From Peribacillus loiseleuriae (lineage in GTDB: Bacteria > Bacillota > Bacilli > Bacillales > DSM-1321), in NCBI RefSeq assembly GCF_001183985.1, contig NZ_LFZW01000001.1, positions 2,181,357-2,245,356 on the forward strand: a stretch of DNA of 64,000 nucleotides, read 5' to 3'. The position numbers and the translations under genes were made by a program. The stretch's first letter is position 1. Every line of letters begins with the position of its first letter. Below are positions 1-8,405 of this stretch, in pieces. A model generated the notes under the pieces. The model was not told the DNA's origin and made no database searches. It worked only from the letters and a program-made list of their open reading frames with translations.

Positions 1-2
1 TG

Positions 3-290
3 CATTTTCATGATACGAGAGGAATGGCGCTTGCGAATATTGTAAAAGCACTTGATTATGGCATTTCAACCTTTGACTCGTCACTTGGAGGACTAGGAGG
101 GTGCCCATATGCGCCGGGAGCAAGTGGAAATGTAGCTACAGATGATTTGGTTCACATGTTTGAAAAAATGAACATCCATACAGGTGTGAATGAAGGAGCT
201 CTAGTAGATTCAGCTTTGTTTGTTCAAAAAAAAATAAATAAACCACTTCCAAGTCATAGAATGGCTATGTACTCCCATTCGAAAGGATGA
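3..290 (+). CDS. mvaB: Hydroxymethylglutaryl-CoA lyase, C-terminal part
   Basis: Cleaves HMG-CoA to acetyl-CoA and acetoacetate, the last step of leucine degradation, in the cytoplasm. The reading frame is open from the left edge of the window, so the gene is 5'-truncated by the window and not necessarily broken. The visible 95 residues carry the HMG-CoA lyase signature around GLGGCPYAPGASGNVATDD, which contains the catalytic loop cysteine. It ends at TGA and is followed 26 bases later by the enoyl-CoA hydratase gene. Gene order (lyase, hydratase, carboxylase beta chain) matches the yngG-yngF-yngE part of the Bacillus subtilis yng cluster, which supports the call. Confidence 0.93.
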   Translation, partial: HFHDTRGMALANIVKALDYGISTFDSSLGGLGGCPYAPGASGNVATDDLVHMFEKMNIHTGVNEGALVDSALFVQKKINKPLPSHRMAMYSHSKG

Positions 291-316
291 ATAATGATGA
301 GTGACGGTGTTTGTAA

Positions 317-1099
317 ATGTCAAATCTAATTAAAATAGCAAATCAGGAAAACTTCGTAACCGTCGTAACGTTAAATCGACCAGCCACAGCGAATGCATTA
401 TCAGTCAACCTATTGAAAGAGTTTAATCATGTACTAGAGACAGTAACGATTGATCCAACTGTACGCTGTATCATCATAACCGGTACTGGAAATAAGGTTT
501 TTTGTGCCGGAGCCGACTTAAAAGAAAGAATGGAGATGGATGAAGTTCAGGTGAGACGGACAGTCGAATTAATCCGTAATACGATGGATGCTGTTCAAAA
601 TCTACCGGTTCCTGTTATTGCCGCGATAAACGGGGCTGCTTTTGGCGGTGGATTGGAGTTAGCTTTAGCGTGTGATATCAGGCTTGCTTCAACAACAGCG
701 AAAATGGGTTTAACGGAAACATCATTAGGGATCATCCCAGGAGCTGGTGGGACACAGCGTCTACCTCGAATCGTTGGCGTTTCTTTCGCAAAAGAACTTA
801 TATTCACTGCAAGAAGAATTGATGCCGAGGAGGCGCTTAAGTTAGGCATACTTAACAAAATCACCGAAGCTGATCAGCTAATGAACAAAGCGTTGGAACT
901 CGCTGCTGAAATCTCACGAAATGCTCCGCTAAGCCTAAAAGCGGCTAAAAAAGCCATAAATGAAGGAATCGATATGGAAATAGCAAGAGGTTTGGAAATT
1001 GAAAAAAGATGGTATGACACGATTATTGAATCAAAAGACCGCTTGGAAGGACTACAAGCATTCAAGGAAAAAAGACGACCTTTATTTACTGGGAAATGA
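317..1099 (+). CDS. yngF: Enoyl-CoA hydratase, probably methylglutaconyl-CoA hydratase (YngF-like)
   Basis: A 260-residue crotonase-fold protein, normal length for the family. It has the oxyanion-hole segments FCAGADL (about residues 61-67) and AAFGGGLELALACD (about 107-120), and the LGIIPGAGGTQRLPR segment. From its position between HMG-CoA lyase and an acyl-CoA carboxylase beta chain, it most likely hydrates 3-methylglutaconyl-CoA to HMG-CoA in leucine breakdown. The substrate is inferred from context, because sequence alone only gives the crotonase family. The stop overlaps an ATG of the next frame (ATGA), but the next gene more likely starts at 1114. Confidence 0.88.
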   Translation: MSNLIKIANQENFVTVVTLNRPATANALSVNLLKEFNHVLETVTIDPTVRCIIITGTGNKVFCAGADLKERMEMDEVQVRRTVELIRNTMDAVQNLPVPVIAAINGAAFGGGLELALACDIRLASTTAKMGLTETSLGIIPGAGGTQRLPRIVGVSFAKELIFTARRIDAEEALKLGILNKITEADQLMNKALELAAEISRNAPLSLKAAKKAINEGIDMEIARGLEIEKRWYDTIIESKDRLEGLQAFKEKRRPLFTGK

Positions 1100-1113
1100 A
1101 AGGAGCTACATGC

Positions 1114-2643
1114 ATGTCATTAGTAGGTAAGTTACAGCAAGCCACCGAACATATTAAAAAAGGCGGCTCACAAAAATACCATGAGAAAAACATAGAAAAA
1201 GGAAAACTATTTGTTCGTGACAGATTACGCTTACTTTTAGATGACGACATGGAAATCGAAGACGCGTTTTTTGCAAACTGTGAAAGTGATGGACTACCTG
1301 CCGATGGAGTCGTGACTGGAATTGGAAAAATGGATGGCCGAACCGTATGTGTAATGGCCAATGATTCTACTGTTAAAGCTGGCTCATGGGGAGCGCGAAC
1401 GGTTGAAAAAATAATACGTATTCAGGAAACAGCTGAAAAATTAAATGTCCCGCTTCTATATTTAGTCGATTCAGCAGGAGCACGCATTACGGACCAGGTA
1501 GACATGTTTCCGGGAAGACGAGGAGCAGGTCGGATTTTTTACAATCAAGTAAAACTATCGGGGAAAGTCCCGCAAATCTGTTTACTATTTGGCCCTTCTG
1601 CTGCTGGTGGAGCTTATATTCCAGCCTTTTGCGATATTGTTGTGATGGTTGAAGGCAATGCCTCGATGTATCTTGGCTCCCCAAGAATGGCAGAGATGGT
1701 TATTGGCGAAAAAGTGAGTGAGGAAGAAATGGGAGGAGCAAGAATGCATTGCAGTGTTTCCGGCTGTGGCGATGTTCTTGTGAATTCCGAGCAAGAATCG
1801 ATTGCGTTTGCTCGTCGTTATCTGTCTTATTTTCCTGAAAATTATCAACAAAAGCCACCTGTATTCGAAATTCGTCTTCCTGTAGCATCGGAAAAGACAC
1901 TTGAAGAACTAATTCCGGCCAATCAAAATGCCCCATTTAATATGTACGATTTAATTGAACAGATCATTGATGAGGACTCTTTTTGTGAAATCAAGAAACT
2001 GTTTGCTTCAGAACTTATTACAGGGGTGGCAAGAATAGACGGTAAATCAGTGGGTGTGATCGCCAATCAACCAAAAGTAAAGGGTGGAGTGCTGTTCCAT
2101 GATTCTGCTGATAAAGCCACCAAATTTATTACATTATGTGATGCCTTTAATATTCCATTATTATTTTTAGCTGATATTCCGGGCTTTATGATTGGTACTA
2201 AGGTGGAAAGAGCGGGTATTATTCGTCATGGTGCGAAGATGATATCGGCTATGAGTGAAGCGACGGTTCCGAAGATTTCTGTTATTGTTCGAAAGGCGTA
2301 TGGTGCTGGATTATATGCAATGGCAGGTCCAGCTTTCGAGCCAGATTGCTGTTTGGCGTTGCCTAGTGCCTCCATTGCTGTCATGGGTCCGGAAGCTGCT
2401 GTTAATGCAGTTTATGCAAATAAAATACGTGCATTACCTAAAGAGGAACAAACGGCATTTATCGAATTGAAGCGAGAAGAATATCGAAAGGATATTGATA
2501 TATATCGGCTTGCATCAGAAATGATTGTCGATGAAATCGTTCAGCCGAATCAACTCCGATCAGAACTGATTCGCAGGTTTGCCGCATATAGCAGTAAACA
2601 ACTTTCATTCACGGAGAGAAAACATGGGGTATACCCAGTTTAG
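1114..2643 (+). CDS. yngE: Biotin-dependent acyl-CoA carboxylase, carboxyltransferase beta subunit (YngE-like)
   Basis: Carboxyltransferase beta chain of about 509 residues, the usual size for methylcrotonyl- or propionyl-CoA carboxylases. Both halves of the crotonase-like fold are present, with the glycine-rich acyl-CoA pocket GPSAAGGAYIPAF in the N half and DIPGFMIGTKVERAGIIRHGAK in the C half represented by DIPGFMIGTKVERAG. The start at 1114 is preferred over the in-frame ATG at 1096 because AAAGGAG lies at the right distance from 1114, and the ATG at 1096 overlaps the upstream stop. In this cluster the likely substrate is 3-methylcrotonyl-CoA. The biotin-carrying alpha chain is not in the window and would lie upstream. 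Confidence 0.9.
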   Translation: MSLVGKLQQATEHIKKGGSQKYHEKNIEKGKLFVRDRLRLLLDDDMEIEDAFFANCESDGLPADGVVTGIGKMDGRTVCVMANDSTVKAGSWGARTVEKIIRIQETAEKLNVPLLYLVDSAGARITDQVDMFPGRRGAGRIFYNQVKLSGKVPQICLLFGPSAAGGAYIPAFCDIVVMVEGNASMYLGSPRMAEMVIGEKVSEEEMGGARMHCSVSGCGDVLVNSEQESIAFARRYLSYFPENYQQKPPVFEIRLPVASEKTLEELIPANQNAPFNMYDLIEQIIDEDSFCEIKKLFASELITGVARIDGKSVGVIANQPKVKGGVLFHDSADKATKFITLCDAFNIPLLFLADIPGFMIGTKVERAGIIRHGAKMISAMSEATVPKISVIVRKAYGAGLYAMAGPAFEPDCCLALPSASIAVMGPEAAVNAVYANKIRALPKEEQTAFIELKREEYRKDIDIYRLASEMIVDEIVQPNQLRSELIRRFAAYSSKQLSFTERKHGVYPV

Positions 2644-2663
2644 CTATAAGGCCTAATGATAAC

Positions 2664-2775
2664 GTGAGTCTGTCTGAAAAGGGTCTGACCTTGAACGCTG
2701 CATAGATTGTATACCTGTATTATTCTGAATATCGTAGTTGTGGGTCTGACCAAATACTTTTGGGACAGCCCCATT
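2664..2775. repeat. Intergenic repeat with GGGTCTGACC core and IS-like ends
   Basis: About 110 bases between yngE and pncA containing AAGGGTCTGACCT near the left and GGGTCTGACC near the right, ending in CTTTTGGGACAGCCCC. The left arm CTGTCTGAAAAG and the reverse complement of the right arm CTGTCCCAAAAG are near-identical, as expected for terminal inverted repeats of a miniature element. A related block lies at 21046-21150 and a compact hairpin with the same GGTCAGAC core at 24441-24482. No coding capacity was found. Confidence 0.45.
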
Positions 2776-2856
2776 TTTTTGCCTAATTCCAACTCATTAT
2801 TCGTCCAATTTCCGATTGCTGAAGCCTTATAATAAGCATGAATGTGGGTAAAGTTA

Positions 2857-2888
2857 TTGAAAAACAAGTGTAAGGAGTATAGTATAAT
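2857..2888 (+). promoter_or_regulatory. Candidate sigma-A promoter of the NAD salvage genes
   Basis: TTGAAA at 2857-2862 is followed after 17 bases by TAGTAT (2880-2885), overlapping TATAAT (2883-2888). It sits about 30 bases upstream of the pncA start, downstream of the repeat, and is the best promoter-like sequence in this gap. Confidence 0.45.
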
Positions 2889-2917
2889 AATAATTATGTA
2901 TAGTAGGGAGTGAGGGA

Positions 2918-3469
2918 ATGGGAAAAAAAGCCTTAATTAATATTGATTATACAAATGACTTTGTCGTAGATGATGGTGCTTTAACTTGTGGTAAGCCTGG
3001 TCAAGAATTGGAAAGAAGAATTGTAGACATTACAAAAGAGTTTATTAATCAGGGCGATGAGGTCTTTTTTGCCATTGATATCCATGAAAAGGATGACCAA
3101 TATCATCCAGAAACGAATCTATTTCCACCTCACAATATTAGAGGTACAATGGGAAGGGATTTGTTCGGTTCTTTACAAAATATATATGAAGAGAATAAGA
3201 ATAAAGCAAATGTTCATTATATGGATAAAACGAGGTATTCGGCATTTGCCGGAACAGACCTCAGTATCAAATTACGAGAACGCGGTATAACCGATGTGTA
3301 CCTTGTAGGAGTTTGTACGGATATTTGCATACTCCATACTGCTGTAGATGCTTATAACCAAGGCTTTTCAATCTCAATCTACCAAGATGCAGTAGCATCA
3401 TTTGACCAGGCTGGGCATGAATGGGCTTTACGCCACTTTAAAAATTCACTAGGAGCAAATTTGCTCTAA
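2918..3469 (+). CDS. pncA: Nicotinamidase (isochorismatase-like hydrolase)
   Basis: Deamidates nicotinamide to nicotinate, the first step of the Preiss-Handler NAD salvage route. The 183-residue protein shows the family's catalytic triad: Asp10 (INIDYTNDF), Lys104 (DKTRYSAF) and Cys137 in GVCTDICILHT with the preceding cis-peptide region. Metal ligands are seen as Asp54 and His56 (AIDIHEKDD) and His63. It begins at ATG 2918 after AGGGAGTGAGG. The downstream neighbours encode the next enzymes of the same pathway, nicotinate phosphoribosyltransferase and NAD synthetase, which makes the assignment firm. Confidence 0.93.
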   Translation: MGKKALINIDYTNDFVVDDGALTCGKPGQELERRIVDITKEFINQGDEVFFAIDIHEKDDQYHPETNLFPPHNIRGTMGRDLFGSLQNIYEENKNKANVHYMDKTRYSAFAGTDLSIKLRERGITDVYLVGVCTDICILHTAVDAYNQGFSISIYQDAVASFDQAGHEWALRHFKNSLGANLL

Positions 3470-3497
3470 GTAAAAATAAATAGGAATAGAAAACCTA

Positions 3498-3532
3498 CCC
3501 ACATCTTATTTGAGGATAAGTCTGTGGGAATT
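3498..3532 (+). terminator. Weak hairpin after pncA
   Basis: CCCACA and TGTGGG pair around an inner CTTAT/ATAAG stem, followed by AATTTT. The U-tract is short, so this may be only a partial terminator allowing read-through to pncB. Confidence 0.4.
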
Positions 3533-3654
3533 TTGACGATATGGATGATGATATAATTCGTCAAAGAATGTTGGTTGTTCTTAAAAAAGGGGGATTTTCT
3601 CCGTCATTGCAGGGGATAGTACATTTTAACACTGCTTTGCGGGAGGATATTTTT

Positions 3655-5127
3655 ATGGGGAATACATATATGGATGATAGCTATGCACTTCATACAGATC
3701 TATACCAAATCAATATGACACAAACCTATTGGGAAGACAATATTCACAATAAAATGGCCGTGTTTGAAGTTTACTTTCGAAAGCTTCCATTTAACAGTGG
3801 CTACGCAATCTTTGCAGGTCTTGAGAAAATCGTTCATTATATTGAGAATTTTCGTTTCTCACACTCTGATATAGAGTATTTACGAGAGCAAATTGGATAT
3901 GCAGAGGACTATCTTGCTTATTTGGAAAATATGAGGTTTACGGGTCAGATTCGATGTATGAAGGAAGGTGAACTTGTATTTGCTAATGAGCCGATTTTAC
4001 GTGTGGAGGCTCCGCTTGGGCAAGCGCAAATCATTGAAACTGCCATTCTTAATATTATAAATTATCAAACGCTTGTTGCTACTAAGGCCTCACGGATTAA
4101 GCAAGTGATTGGCGAAGAAGCCGCGATGGAATTCGGCACAAGACGGGCTCAAGAAATGGATGCAGCTTTATGGGGAGCAAGAGCTTCTTATTTAGCTGGC
4201 TTTGATTCAACAAGCAATGTGCGAGCAGGGAAGATTTTTGGTATTCCTGTTTCAGGAACACATGCTCATTCCATGATTCAGGCATACAAGGATGAATATA
4301 CCGCCTTTTATAAATATGCCACATCACATAAAGACTGTGTATTTTTAGTTGATACCTATGATACCCTTCGTTCAGGCATCCCTAATGCAATTAAAGTTGC
4401 AAATGAACTTGGCAAACGGATTAACTTTATAGGTATTCGTTTAGACAGCGGTGACCTAGCTTATTTATCAAAAGAAGCACGAAAAATGCTCGATGAAGCA
4501 GGATATCCGAATGCGAAAATCGTTGCTTCTAATGATTTGGATGAATACACAATCATTAACCTGAAGCAACAAGGGGCAAAAATAGACGTTTGGGGTATTG
4601 GAACAAAGCTTATTACAGCGTTTGACCAACCAGCTTTGGGAGCCGTTTATAAAATGGTTTCGATTGAAGGTGAGAGCGGGAATATGATTGATACGATTAA
4701 AATTTCATCGAATCCAGAAAAAGTTTCAACTCCGGGGTTGAAGCGTGTTTATCGAATTATCAATTCTGTAAACTTACATTCAGAAGGCGATTATATCGCT
4801 ATGGAAAACGAGAATCCTCAAACAGAGGAGAAATTAAAGCTTTTTCATCCAGTTCACACATTTTTAAGCAAGTTCGTCACAGACTTCAACGCAGTTGATT
4901 TACACGAAGATATTTTTATCAGTGGTCAACTTGTTTATGAATTGCCTCATATTGAACAAATAAGGGAATTTTCAAAAGGAAATTTATCTGTTCTATGGCC
5001 TGAATATTTACGCGCACTTAATCCTGAGGAATACCCAGTTGATTTAAGTCAAGCCTGCTGGGACAATAAGATGAAGAACATTCAAGAAGCGACAAATAAA
5101 GTAAAAGAAATGCTACGGACTAGATGA
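3655..5127 (+). CDS. pncB: Nicotinate phosphoribosyltransferase
   Basis: Converts nicotinate and PRPP to nicotinate mononucleotide. The start at ATG 3655 gives a 490-residue protein beginning MGNTYMDDSYALHTDLYQ, which matches the usual N-terminus of the long bacterial family. The ATG 38 codons upstream lacks a good ribosome site, whereas GGGAGGA precedes 3655. Recognisable segments include EFGTRRAQEMDAALWGAR, the GTHAHSMIQ loop with the catalytic histidine region, and the PRPP/phosphate-binding IRLDSGDL segment. It forms a run with pncA and nadE, all on the plus strand. Confidence 0.94.
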   Translation: MGNTYMDDSYALHTDLYQINMTQTYWEDNIHNKMAVFEVYFRKLPFNSGYAIFAGLEKIVHYIENFRFSHSDIEYLREQIGYAEDYLAYLENMRFTGQIRCMKEGELVFANEPILRVEAPLGQAQIIETAILNIINYQTLVATKASRIKQVIGEEAAMEFGTRRAQEMDAALWGARASYLAGFDSTSNVRAGKIFGIPVSGTHAHSMIQAYKDEYTAFYKYATSHKDCVFLVDTYDTLRSGIPNAIKVANELGKRINFIGIRLDSGDLAYLSKEARKMLDEAGYPNAKIVASNDLDEYTIINLKQQGAKIDVWGIGTKLITAFDQPALGAVYKMVSIEGESGNMIDTIKISSNPEKVSTPGLKRVYRIINSVNLHSEGDYIAMENENPQTEEKLKLFHPVHTFLSKFVTDFNAVDLHEDIFISGQLVYELPHIEQIREFSKGNLSVLWPEYLRALNPEEYPVDLSQACWDNKMKNIQEATNKVKEMLRTR

Positions 5128-5152
5128 GCTGAGAAGAGAGGTTTAGGAGACT

Positions 5153-5983
5153 ATGCGTCCTTTACAGAAAGAAATTGTGAAAAAATTATTAGTACAACCT
5201 ACGATTGACCCAAAAGAAGAATTCAGAAAAAGTGTCGATTTACTCAAAAGTTATCTCGAAAAATATTCGTTCCTAAAAAGTCTTGTATTAGGCATATCGG
5301 GTGGGCAAGATTCCACTTTATGTGGGTATATTGCCCAAACTGCAGTGAATGAATTGAATGAAGAAGTAGGTAAGGAAGAGTATCAATTTATCGCTGTCAG
5401 CTTGCCATATGGCATTCAAGTAGATGAAGATGACCGTCAATTGGCCTTGCAATTCATTAAGCCAAGTAAGACGGTAACGGTTAATATTAAAGCAGCCGTC
5501 GATGCTTCGGTTAAAGCGGTAGAAGCTGGCACTGGCGAGAAGTTGAACCATTTTCTAAAAGGGAATGTCAAAGCACGTGAAAGAATGAAGGTTCAATACG
5601 ATTTAGCTGGAATTTATAGCGGTGTTGTACTGGGTACAGATCATGCAGCGGAAGCAATAACAGGTTTCTATACAAAGCATGGAGATGGAGCAGCAGACTT
5701 AATTCCCCTTTATCGTTTGAATAAGAGACAGGGAAGAGAAATTCTAAAATATCTGAATGCGGCAGAACGTTTATATGTAAAAATACCAACAGCAGATTTG
5801 GAAGACGATAAACCGCAAATTCCCGATGAAGTGGCTTTAGGGGTTATCTATGATGATATTGATGATTACCTTGAAGGCAAGGAAATCAAAGAAGATGCAG
5901 CTGAAAAAATCGAAGGCTGGTATAAGAAAACAGAACATAAGCGAAACCATGCGATAACGGTTTATGATACGTGGTGGAAATAA
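5153..5983 (+). CDS. nadE: NH3-dependent NAD(+) synthetase
   Basis: Amidates nicotinate adenine dinucleotide to NAD using ATP and ammonia. The 276-residue length matches single-domain, ammonia-using NadE, without the glutaminase domain of longer forms. The ATP-pyrophosphatase P-loop SGGQDST is at residues 49-55, and the adenylate-binding [12 protein letters not shown] and [10 protein letters not shown] segments follow. It starts 25 bases after pncB behind TTTAGGAGA. A strong bidirectional terminator directly follows the stop. This gene closes the pncA-pncB-nadE set. Confidence 0.95.
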   Translation: MRPLQKEIVKKLLVQPTIDPKEEFRKSVDLLKSYLEKYSFLKSLVLGISGGQDSTLCGYIAQTAVNELNEEVGKEEYQFIAVSLPYGIQVDEDDRQLALQFIKPSKTVTVNIKAAVDASVKAVEAGTGEKLNHFLKGNVKARERMKVQYDLAGIYSGVVLGTDHAAEAITGFYTKHGDGAADLIPLYRLNKRQGREILKYLNAAERLYVKIPTADLEDDKPQIPDEVALGVIYDDIDDYLEGKEIKEDAAEKIEGWYKKTEHKRNHAITVYDTWWK

Positions 5984-6031
5984 GAAACAAAAAAATTGCT
6001 CTTGCAACGGCAGGAGCAATTTTTTTGTTTC
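5984..6031. terminator. Strong bidirectional terminator after nadE
   Basis: A long inverted repeat, GAAACAAAAAAATTGCTC paired with its complement around a short loop, with T-tracts on both strands. Confidence 0.9.
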
Positions 6032-6303
6032 TTTGTAGTTATCAAGTAGTGTATTTACATCTGTTGGGTAAGCCTTTTTAGGTCGCATCGTCTGCCGATG
6101 TGGTTGACTTCATCCGAAAAGGCCACAAATGGCTTAGCGGCTCCGAAAGGATTTGGGGGCAGGACTGTGTAAACGTGTCGCTTTTTAGCCGTTCTACAGT
6201 ATGTAAAAAAACGCCTTTTTTTAATACAGCATGACAAATGAATGAGCCAAGCTGTGCGAAATAGCATTAACTATATTAATCACTAAGAAAAGAGGTGAAT
6301 TAA
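6032..6303. other. Gap without a convincing gene
   Basis: About 270 bases with higher local GC (around 6080-6200). There are short antisense open frames but none with a ribosome site or recognisable product. No known RNA family was recognised. A ribosome site for the next small gene (AAGAGGTG) lies at the right end. Confidence 0.4.
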
Positions 6304-6546
6304 ATGTCGGTTAATTTTCCTAGACGCCCTGATGTAGTAACTATACTTTGGCAAAGAAATCTGTTAACACCTTTAGTACCTACAATTGTTGAAGCTACAG
6401 TAATTGGAAGCGCTAAACCCTGCAAATTAAATGCTGGTGAACCTCTCATTCAAGCGGGAATTTGTTTATTGTCTAATAGATTTGTATTGGTATCGCACAT
6501 AGACCTAGGCATATTCGGAATTTCCGAATACGTCCGTCTATTCTAG
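6304..6546 (+). CDS. Small hypothetical protein (80 aa)
   Basis: Starts at ATG 6304 behind AAAGAGGTGAATTAA and ends just before a near-perfect terminator hairpin at 6560-6600, so it looks like a complete small transcription unit. The protein is moderately hydrophobic with the segment TPLVPTIVEATVIGSAKPCKL and two cysteines, and no domain was recognised. It could be a short regulatory or sporulation-associated peptide, but nothing in the sequence shows a function. Confidence that it is translated comes from its ribosome site and terminator. Confidence 0.55.
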   Translation: MSVNFPRRPDVVTILWQRNLLTPLVPTIVEATVIGSAKPCKLNAGEPLIQAGICLLSNRFVLVSHIDLGIFGISEYVRLF

Positions 6547-6559
6547 TAGATAAAAGAGG

Positions 6560-6605
6560 GACAAGGTATTTTAGAGTATACGAATCTAAAATACTTTGTC
6601 TATTT
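6560..6605 (+). terminator. Intrinsic terminator
   Basis: GACAAGGTATTTTAGA pairs with TCTAAAATACTTTGTC across a 9-base loop (one G-U pair), followed by a T/A-rich tail. Confidence 0.8.
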
Positions 6606-6673
6606 ATATAAACAGAATAACCAATTTAAATATGGAAAATATAACTGAATCTGAAGAAAGAGAGGAGAATTTT

Positions 6674-6727
6674 ATGATATCAAAAGGTGATGGCAGTATT
6701 GCGAAAGATTTTAATGAGTTTAATTAA
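6674..6727 (+). CDS. Possible 17-aa peptide
   Basis: ATG 6674 is preceded by AGAGAGGAGAATTTT, an excellent ribosome site, but the frame ends after 17 codons (MISKGDGSIAKDFNEFN). It may be a true micro-peptide or the 5' stump of a gene cut by the adjacent miniature element, which begins 10 bases after the stop. I favour the stump, without proof. Confidence 0.3.
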   Translation: MISKGDGSIAKDFNEFN

Positions 6728-6737
6728 CTGCCTAGAA

Positions 6738-6888
6738 GAGGTTGCTCAAAAAGTCCGGTAAAAAAGCTTGCGAATTGCATCAAAGCTCTGTCTCTTCGGT
6801 CCTCATGTATTACTGCATACGCGAAAGGTTTGAGACGATCGTACCTTGAACTTCTCGGCTCTTTTTATCCTCCTTTTTGAACACGCAC
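6738..6888. mobile_element. MITE-like element, about 150 bp
   Basis: The ends are imperfect terminal inverted repeats: left GAGGTTGCTCAAAAAGTCCG and right, read in reverse, GTGCGTGTTCAAAAAGGAGG, both continuing into a shared TAAAAA-AGC segment. The interior has no coding frame. Size, TIRs and lack of coding capacity fit a miniature inverted-repeat transposable element of a type I recall as common in Bacillus intergenic regions. Boundaries are approximate because no target duplication could be confirmed. Confidence 0.6.
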
Positions 6889-6905
6889 TATAAATCAAAA
6901 TTCAT

Positions 6906-7088
6906 TTAATTTAATGAAATAAATTTTTTTCTCAAATCTTCTTCAGAGACTACAATCTTTCCTCTCATATCTTCAGACTGCAGTACATAGCTTTTTACTC
7001 CAATGAACTCCGATTCGGAAATTACAAAGAATTTAGTGCCTATTTTGTACATAACGTGATAATCTTCAATTAATTTAAACAACTTCAT
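6906..7088 (-). CDS. Small hypothetical protein (60 aa)
   Basis: Begins at ATG 7088 on the minus strand behind TAGGGTGATAAAT. A GTG three codons upstream overlaps that ribosome site and is less likely. The sequence (MKLFKLIEDYHVMYKIGTKFFVISESEF...) is alternating hydrophobic and charged, suggesting a small beta-rich cytoplasmic protein. No family is recognised. It is the first of three short minus-strand genes in this accessory stretch. Confidence 0.5.
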   Translation of the reverse strand: MKLFKLIEDYHVMYKIGTKFFVISESEFIGVKSYVLQSEDMRGKIVVSEEDLRKKFISLN

Positions 7089-7196
7089 ATTTATCACCCT
7101 AAATTAAGCGAGAACCTGTTCTATTAACTTGCTTGATGTGGTTAATTGTTTTTATGATAACTTAAACATACGTCTTACAGAAATGACGACGTCTCG

Positions 7197-7244
7197 AATA
7201 ATAGAGTTAGATGCAAGTATATACTTGCATCTAACTCTATTATT
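7197..7244. terminator. 48-bp perfect palindrome acting as bidirectional terminator
   Basis: Two exact 24-base arms, AATAATAGAGTTAGATGCAAG plus TAT and its full complement, meet with no spacer. It directly abuts the stop of the minus-strand gene at 7245-7436, so termination is the likeliest role, but the perfection and zero nominal loop are unusual. Confidence 0.65.
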
Positions 7245-7436
7245 TTAAATGAAATCATTAATATTCTCATTTACCCAGACATATATAGTATCTCGAACTT
7301 CTGCATCATTTTCTCCAAGTTGTTCAGCAAGTAATTTAATTTCAGATGGTAGATTCTTCATTACTTCATCAATTTGTTGTTCTGATGGACCAGTACCAAG
7401 TACATCCACAAAACAATCATGGATTACATCTCTCAT
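7245..7436 (-). CDS. Small acidic hypothetical protein (63 aa)
   Basis: Starts at 7436 on the minus strand behind AAAGGAGACTAATAAA, a strong ribosome site. The protein (MRDVIHDCFVDVLGTGPSEQQIDEV...) is acidic, predicted mostly helical and without a signal peptide or membrane segment. The layout resembles small immunity-like or phage-accessory proteins, but no family is recognised and this is only an impression. It ends on the 48-bp palindrome. Confidence 0.6.
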   Translation of the reverse strand: MRDVIHDCFVDVLGTGPSEQQIDEVMKNLPSEIKLLAEQLGENDAEVRDTIYVWVNENINDFI

Positions 7437-7466
7437 TTTATTAGTCTCCTTTAATTAATTTTTTCA

Positions 7467-7721
7467 CTAATATCCCCATGCCTTTATTTCTAATCGTTTA
7501 GTTGGGAGTTTTATAATAATATATTTCCTATGCTCTTTGTCTTTAAGATATGAAGGTAAATATCTTTCTACATTGTGATTGTTGGCATAGCAAACAGTCT
7601 CTAATAAACCGTTATCCTTATATTGCACACGATTAGTCTCATAATCTTGCTCTGTAGATTCTTTGAAGTCATGTTCGTTTAGATACTTGCGAACTTGTTC
7701 ATTCGTAAGCAAACTGTGCAT
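7467..7721 (-). CDS. Small hypothetical protein (84 aa)
   Basis: The start at 7721 (MHSLLTNEQVRKYLNEHDF) is chosen because GGAAGGAGACAGT precedes it on the minus strand. A longer frame upstream has no ribosome site. The protein is basic and acidic mixed, with a C-terminal YIIIKLPTKRLEIKAWGY beta-like stretch. No domain is recognised. It lies 30 bases upstream of the 63-aa gene in the same direction, so the two are probably co-transcribed. Confidence 0.55.
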   Translation of the reverse strand: MHSLLTNEQVRKYLNEHDFKESTEQDYETNRVQYKDNGLLETVCYANNHNVERYLPSYLKDKEHRKYIIIKLPTKRLEIKAWGY

Positions 7722-7861
7722 ACTGTCTCCTTCCTTAAATAATAGTATAGATCTTCTCATGGTTCAACTGATTCGAATAAAAACTAAATTGCCCTCAATT
7801 GTACATGAGAATTCTATTTATTATCACAATAACTCCATATACTATAGTTAATCTTATCTCA

Positions 7862-8019
7862 TTATAAGCTAAAAAGTAATCCTACTGGTACTAAGAATAT
7901 AATTACTTCTAACACTAAGTGAAGTGGCTCTGATAATCGAATATTCACTTTGGGTGAGCCAAATACCCCCATACAACGGCAATTTCCATCGGGATTATAA
8001 TACATAGTAACAATGACAT
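7862..8019 (-). pseudogene. Remnant of a YrdB-like (DUF2568) membrane protein gene
   Basis: Read on the minus strand, the translation gives two adjoining pieces: MSLLLCIIIPMEIAVVWG, then in another frame VFGSPKVNIRLSEPLHLVLE and a hydrophobic tail. Together they resemble the C-terminal half of YrdB-family proteins, which have a WG-x-F-x-x-PK-x-x-x-x-L-x-x-P-L-x-LVLE pattern. The frame change falls in a run of five Gs (GTATGGGGGTATT), consistent with a one-base loss. The N-terminal half is absent. The family call is from memory of the motif and is moderate. Confidence 0.5.
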
Positions 8020-8405
8020 CTTTTTATTTAGGAAGGCTTTAGAAAGTAAGAAGGGAAAGTTTATTACTTTAAAAGGGTAGAAAATTGCTTTGTGAAAAAG
8101 ATAGAAAATAAAAGGGAATAATCATCTAGTGTCGAAGGTATTTAAGTGGAATGGGGTGTGAAAAATAGAAAACGTTGAAATAATGAACGTTTTTTCTAAT
8201 GATAAATCAGTTGTAATAAATAGCGAAATACTAGAAGAATAGTGGATACTAAAACGAAAAGTAGAGTAGAATGAAGGAAGGCTTAATAAGACAATCTACT
8301 ACAAGAAAATATTGAGATTACAACTTATGTGGTTATCATTTACTTACATGAATTAGAGTATACTTAAATCTAGAAATACATATAAACTACTTTCAGGAGG
8401 ATCCT
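8020..8405. other. AT-rich gap, no gene seen
   Basis: No open frame with a ribosome site, no strong terminator and no recognised RNA. It probably contains the promoter for the 51-aa gene, and the ribosome site TCAGGAGGATCCT lies at its right end. Confidence 0.4.

Noticed and set aside
6055-6267. 70-codon minus-strand frame after nadE
   Set aside because: No ribosome site and no recognisable family. The segment may instead be old repeat DNA.
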